From positions 1 through 25,559 of the forward strand of contig JBIOHC010000056.1 in the NCBI GenBank assembly GCA_044448685.1: DNA of 25,559 nt, in the 5' to 3' direction. Source of the DNA: Palsa-965 sp044448685. Its GTDB lineage: Bacteria > Bacteroidota > Bacteroidia > Palsa-965. Positions 22,527-25,559 of this stretch are shown here, one piece after another. Below the pieces are notes generated by a model. The model saw nothing but the letters and a program-made list of their open reading frames with translations, searched no databases and was not told the DNA's origin. The position numbers and the translations under genes are program-made. Each line of letters begins with the position of its first letter. Position 1 is the stretch's first letter.

Positions 22527-22862
22527 CATTACCTCCTTCGAGCGATGCAGGACCTATTTCCTTCGAAGCATTACCTCCTTCGAGCGATGCACGACCTATT
22601 TCCTTCGAACCATTACCTCCTTCGAGCGATGCACGACCTATTTCCTTCGAAGCATTACCCCCTTCGAGCGATGCATGACCTATTTCCTTCGAAACATTAC
22701 CTCCTTCGATCGATGCAGGACCTATTTCCTTCGAAGCATTACCTCCTTCGATCGATGCAGGACCTATTTCCTTCGAAGCATTACCTCCTTCGATCGATTC
22801 ATGACCTATTTCCTTCGAAGTATTACCTCCTTCGAGTAATGCACGACATATTTCCTTCGAAG
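22527..22862. repeat. 42-bp tandem repeat array, eight in-phase copies, with degenerate tail to about 22904
   Basis: Copies start at 22527, 22569, 22611, 22653, 22695, 22737, 22779 and 22821 with no insertions or deletions. Each reads CATTACCTCCTTCGA, then (G/T)CGATGC, then (A/G)(C/G/T)GACCTATT, then TCCTTCGAAG, with a few point changes. Two half-unit-sized remnants (22863, 22884; 21 bases apart) continue it and suggest the unit arose from a 21-bp dimer. CCTTCGA occurs twice per unit. Because 42 is divisible by 3, three of the six frames stay open through the array, but none looks selected. It occupies most of the 613-bp gap 22449-23061; the part from 22911 to 23061 shows nothing I can name. 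Confidence 0.93.
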
Positions 22863-23061
22863 CATTACGTCCTCCTATATCTTCATTACCTCCTTCTGAT
22901 AATGTCTTAACTCTTTCAAATCATTCCTTTATTTTTCTAATCCGTTTTGGATTCCTGCTTGTATGAATTATATCCAAAACAATTACTGCCGGAGAATTGC
23001 AGCTGTAAATTATCGTATAATGAAAAGCGTTTCTACAGGAAAAGGATAGCCAGGAACCGGT

Positions 23062-24021
23062 CTATTTACAATTCTTTTTCTTCAACTCCCCCACTTCAGG
23101 CCCGTATTTTTGCTCGAAACCTAAATCCATTGCGGCCTCCAGGTCGGAGCAGGCTTCGCTCTTTTTATGCAGGGCCAGATAAACCAGCGCCCGGTTACGG
23201 TAGCCATATGAATTTCCAGGGGCCAGCTCAAGGCCTTTATTGATATCGATGATGGCCTGATCGTATTTCTTCATCTTGTAATATACATAGCCGCGGTTAT
23301 TATAGGTCATCCCATCCTCTGGTACCATTTTTAAGGCTTTGTTCAGGTAATTGATGGCCATATCAAGGCTGTCCATATCCGAATAAATAAAGCCCAGGTT
23401 TTGGAATGTACCCGGAAAAGTCGAGTCCAGCTTCGCCGTCATCTTTAAACAGGCTATGGCTTTTAATTTTTCACCAGTCTGATTATAAATATCCCCTTTA
23501 TTATTCCAGGCTTCAATATTTCTGGGGTTATGCTTGAGGACTGATTCATAATCGGCCAGACCTCCCTGCAGATTCCGTACATTCACTTTGGCAAGGCCTC
23601 TGGCCACCTGGTAATTATCACGTATCGTATCGTTTACGGCAAACTCCATGGCCTTTGTGAACATATAGATTGCTGAATCACCTTTTCCCACAGCATCATA
23701 GCCTGCACCCGCTAATGCATAAGGCAAAGACTTTTTGGGCTGCAGGGCGATAGCTTTAAATATACACTCAAATGCCTCTTTATTATGATACAAACCGGCT
23801 TCTATGCTTCCTTTTTCAAGGTAATACATCATACTGGTATCATTGAGGGCTATGGCTTTATCAATCAGATTCAAGGCATATTTATAATCTTTTTGCTTTG
23901 CTTTGGCAAATGCTGCTTCGTAATAGGATGCTGCCGTTTGTGCCATGGAATCCATGCATGAACACAACACGAATACGAATACGAATACGTTCCGAATACT
24001 TGAAACTTTGTGTTTTTTCAA
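23062..24021 (-). CDS. Secreted TPR-repeat protein
   Basis: A 319-residue protein. Several tetratricopeptide repeats cover about residues 32-300, for example AFAKAKQKDYKYALNLIDKAIALN, AWNNKGDIYNQTGEKLKAIACL and TYNNRGYVYYKMKKYDQAIIDINKGLEL. TPRs are protein-protein interaction scaffolds. The start is TTG at 24021: an in-frame stop lies shortly upstream and the only later Met codons would remove the signal peptide. The signal sequence contains VFVFVFVLCSC, so export by lipoprotein processing (Cys at about 22) or cleavage after SMA are both possible. The VFVFVF part is encoded by a 6-bp microsatellite at 23970-23989. A perfect -7 box precedes the gene. Confidence 0.82.
   Translation of the reverse strand: MKKHKVSSIRNVFVFVFVLCSCMDSMAQTAASYYEAAFAKAKQKDYKYALNLIDKAIALNDTSMMYYLEKGSIEAGLYHNKEAFECIFKAIALQPKKSLPYALAGAGYDAVGKGDSAIYMFTKAMEFAVNDTIRDNYQVARGLAKVNVRNLQGGLADYESVLKHNPRNIEAWNNKGDIYNQTGEKLKAIACLKMTAKLDSTFPGTFQNLGFIYSDMDSLDMAINYLNKALKMVPEDGMTYNNRGYVYYKMKKYDQAIIDINKGLELAPGNSYGYRNRALVYLALHKKSEACSDLEAAMDLGFEQKYGPEVGELKKKNCK
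23970..23989. repeat. Hexanucleotide microsatellite in the TPR gene signal peptide
   Basis: On the plus strand, three CGAATA units plus CG. On the coding strand they encode alternating Val-Phe in the hydrophobic core of the signal peptide. Gain or loss of a unit keeps the frame and changes the core length by two residues. Confidence 0.75.
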
Positions 24022-24037
24022 AGCAGGAGGTTTGAAT

Positions 24038-24045
24038 CAAATGTA
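24038..24045 (-). promoter_or_regulatory. Candidate -7 promoter element of the TPR gene
   Basis: On the minus strand this reads TACATTTG, a full TAnnTTTG match 16 bases before the TTG start at 24021. It overlaps the gap after the methyltransferase stop (24057) and supports independent transcription of the TPR gene and the TTG start. Confidence 0.5.
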
Positions 24046-24056
24046 GCAAAAGAACA

Positions 24057-24653
24057 TTAACCTATCTTCTTCCACAGCTTCAGCAAGCCATTATGGAGGG
24101 TAAACTGGAGTGCGTAAGCAGTCGGTATCCTGTCTTCCAGCCCCCAATAAGTAGCCAGGCGGGTGCCTTTGGGCGCTTTGTTCAGCTGTTCGGAAATATA
24201 GGTATGATAACGCTCATATAAATCAAGCCCCGTTTCCACCTTTTGATCTATACGGGCAGTGCTGTCAATCTGTTCCTGAAAAGAATTGAAGAAATAAAAG
24301 GCATCATAGGCTTTGAAATCAATGTCGGTGATATTGCTGCATATAAAACTGACCCGGGGTATACGGTAATGACTCAAGAGGCTATTGGAAAGTTCAACCA
24401 GCGGAGGGCGGTATTCCACTCCTGTAAAATGACCTTGTGTGGTCACAGCCCCCACCATACAAAACTTTCCGGAACCTGAACCAATATCAAGCACCCGCGT
24501 GCCGGGTTTCTCGGCCAAATAAGAGGCGGCAAGCTTAGCTACTTCAACCGGGGTAAAATGCCTGCGTGCCTGATCCCTGATCCAGTCCGGATAAATGGCA
24601 TTAAAATGCTCATCTGTAACTTCAATATTAAGTTTGAGGCATTCGAAAAGCAT
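24057..24653 (-). CDS. Class I SAM-dependent methyltransferase
   Basis: A 198-residue protein with the Rossmann SAM-binding motif I VLDIGSGSGKF (54-64) and the acidic end of strand 2 at Glu80 (GVEYRP), followed by ICSNITDIDFKAYDAFYFFNSF, which fits motifs II-III. Residues 1-50 form a helical cap. The substrate cannot be inferred; the length excludes large rRNA methyltransferases but leaves small-molecule, lipid or protein targets. The ATG at 24653 follows the stop of the upstream gene by 30 bp, so co-transcription with the gene at 24684-25484 is likely. Confidence 0.87.
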   Translation of the reverse strand: MLFECLKLNIEVTDEHFNAIYPDWIRDQARRHFTPVEVAKLAASYLAEKPGTRVLDIGSGSGKFCMVGAVTTQGHFTGVEYRPPLVELSNSLLSHYRIPRVSFICSNITDIDFKAYDAFYFFNSFQEQIDSTARIDQKVETGLDLYERYHTYISEQLNKAPKGTRLATYWGLEDRIPTAYALQFTLHNGLLKLWKKIG

Positions 24654-24683
24654 GCGTGCGTTTTCAAGTCTTCGATTGAATTG

Positions 24684-25484
24684 TTAAATCGCCAATCCCA
24701 GCCCGTATACAGGCCATCCCGAAGTATTCAGTCCCATGGCCCATCCTATACGCCAGAAGTATCCCCATTCACTACTTTCTTTTTCCCCCGAAGCACCACT
24801 TCCTTCAAAATAAAACTGCCAGCCAATTGTTCTCGGCGAAGGAAGTGGCACACTTCCGTTCATGGTATAAAGATTTATATATTTATCACTCATCTTTGCA
24901 TTTGCAAAATAAAGTAAATCAGCATAAAATCCAGACCTTCTTGTAAAAGTATGTGTACTACTCGTTTTCTTGGCAGGGTCTTCCACAAACCAGGCTATAT
25001 GTCTGTTTTTGAAATGGCCAATGCCTGCAGCAATTTGTAATGCACTAAATCCCGAGGAAAGATTAAGAATATTAGGATTAATATAAGAAATCCCTCCATG
25101 TATTCCCCAGTTATGCTCCACAAGGGCTGAATTACCTTTGATCATATATTTGGTGGTAGTATTATAGCCTGTGATCGCTGAATGTACCGTTAGATTCTGC
25201 TTTTTCTCCTGCCCGGTATGAAAAACATAATACGTAAAATCAAGACCGGATCTCATCAAACCTCCAGCCCCTTCAACCATAAAGGTGTTTTTTCTGTAAT
25301 ATTGAATCCCGATTTCAGGGTTTACAATATTAATTTTCAGGATAACCGGTTTAATCTTATCAGGAGTATTCGCCTTAATTTCATAGTTCAGGATAGTCCC
25401 ATCTTCAAATGTTGCCTGTTTCATTTGAGCTGAACCTAAACCCGCCATACAACAAAGCCCTAACACACATAATCCTTTTTTCAT
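24684..25484 (-). CDS. Hypothetical secreted protein, probably outer-membrane associated
   Basis: A 266-residue protein with signal peptide MKKGLCVLGLCCMAGLGSAQ (cleavage near residue 19). The mature part is strand-rich with many Tyr, Asn and Gly residues (GIHGGISYINPNILNLSSGF, GFYADLLYFANAKM), ends in WRIGWAMGLNTSGWPVYGLGLAI, and looks like a small beta-barrel. I do not recognise the family. Upstream, TACTTTAG on the minus strand (25526-25533) is a seven-of-eight -7 box. It heads a minus-strand group with the methyltransferase gene. Confidence 0.7.
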   Translation of the reverse strand: MKKGLCVLGLCCMAGLGSAQMKQATFEDGTILNYEIKANTPDKIKPVILKINIVNPEIGIQYYRKNTFMVEGAGGLMRSGLDFTYYVFHTGQEKKQNLTVHSAITGYNTTTKYMIKGNSALVEHNWGIHGGISYINPNILNLSSGFSALQIAAGIGHFKNRHIAWFVEDPAKKTSSTHTFTRRSGFYADLLYFANAKMSDKYINLYTMNGSVPLPSPRTIGWQFYFEGSGASGEKESSEWGYFWRIGWAMGLNTSGWPVYGLGLAI

Positions 25485-25525
25485 AATCTGGAAGTAAGTT
25501 GGAAAACAGATTCGTTTTAAAGCGC

Positions 25526-25533
25526 CTAAAGTA
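25526..25533 (-). promoter_or_regulatory. Candidate -7 promoter element
   Basis: On the minus strand this reads TACTTTAG, one base off the TAnnTTTG consensus, 41 bases before the ATG at 25484. The region 25485-25559 otherwise shows nothing I can name. Confidence 0.35.
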
Positions 25534-25559
25534 GGGATAGTTATCCTAATAAATAATCA

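Noticed and set aside
22527..22862. Possible CRISPR array
   Set aside because: The units are contiguous 42-bp near-identical copies with no unique spacers and no cas genes nearby.
22498..22910. Two overlapping plus-strand reading frames (113 and 121 codons) with 14-residue repeats through the tandem array
   Set aside because: They stay open only because the unit is 42 bp with no stop in those frames. Differences between units mostly change residues, both frames are open at once, no signal or domain is visible, and no promoter is evident.

Overview
The window looks like chromosomal DNA from a member of the Bacteroidota, most likely a Chitinophagaceae-type relative. This is inferred from gene families and promoter style, not from a marker gene. 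Supporting signs are several upstream boxes matching the Bacteroidota -7 consensus TAnnTTTG, many secreted or lipoprotein products of families common in this phylum (DUF2807, WG repeats, S74-chaperoned repeat proteins), and start codons that mostly lack a Shine-Dalgarno sequence. I see no rRNA, tRNA, transposase, integrase, phage structural block or CRISPR array.

Layout. (1) 1-4300, minus strand: a surface-polysaccharide operon of two GT4 glycosyltransferases, an O-antigen ligase/polymerase-like membrane protein and a DegT/DnrJ/EryC1/StrS aminotransferase cut by the window start. (2) 4411-7346, plus strand: a secreted M48-type metalloprotease with a long unclassified C-terminus, translationally coupled to a small secreted protein. 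(3) 7353-10223, minus strand: fabG followed by a large membrane protein with a VWA-like domain. (4) 10371-11983, plus strand: a diacylglycerol/lipid-kinase-family protein and an unknown lipoprotein. (5) 11984-12269: an intergenic cluster of four hairpin-plus-box modules arranged as a mirror image. (6) 12270-16349, minus strand: a phosphoglucomutase/phosphomannomutase, a small membrane protein and a WG-repeat protein. (7) 16388-19876, plus strand: a short Mpo1-like (DUF962) protein, a 710-residue repeat fibre with a C-terminal peptidase S74 chaperone, and a DUF2807 lipoprotein. (8) 19974-22448, minus strand: a GT2 / DUF2304 / polytopic GT-C-like cassette. (9) 22449-23061: a 42-bp tandem repeat array (eight in-phase copies) just upstream of that cassette's promoter. 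(10) 23062-25484, minus strand: a TPR protein, a SAM methyltransferase and a secreted protein of unknown function.

How it fits together. Much of the window concerns the cell envelope: polysaccharide assembly (region 1), hexose-phosphate supply (the mutase), lipid synthesis and modification (FabG, lipid kinase), a second glycosyl-transfer cassette that probably uses polyprenyl-phosphate sugars (region 8), and a set of exported proteins.

The least explained features are the 42-bp array at 22527-22862, the mirror-image hairpin cluster at 12035-12234, the interrupted palindrome at 10275-10337 and the long inverted repeat at 19897-19970. The most attractive protein is the S74-terminated 17-residue-repeat fibre at 16921-19053. 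I do not see a complete, clearly new multi-gene system; the array is the best candidate for something undescribed.
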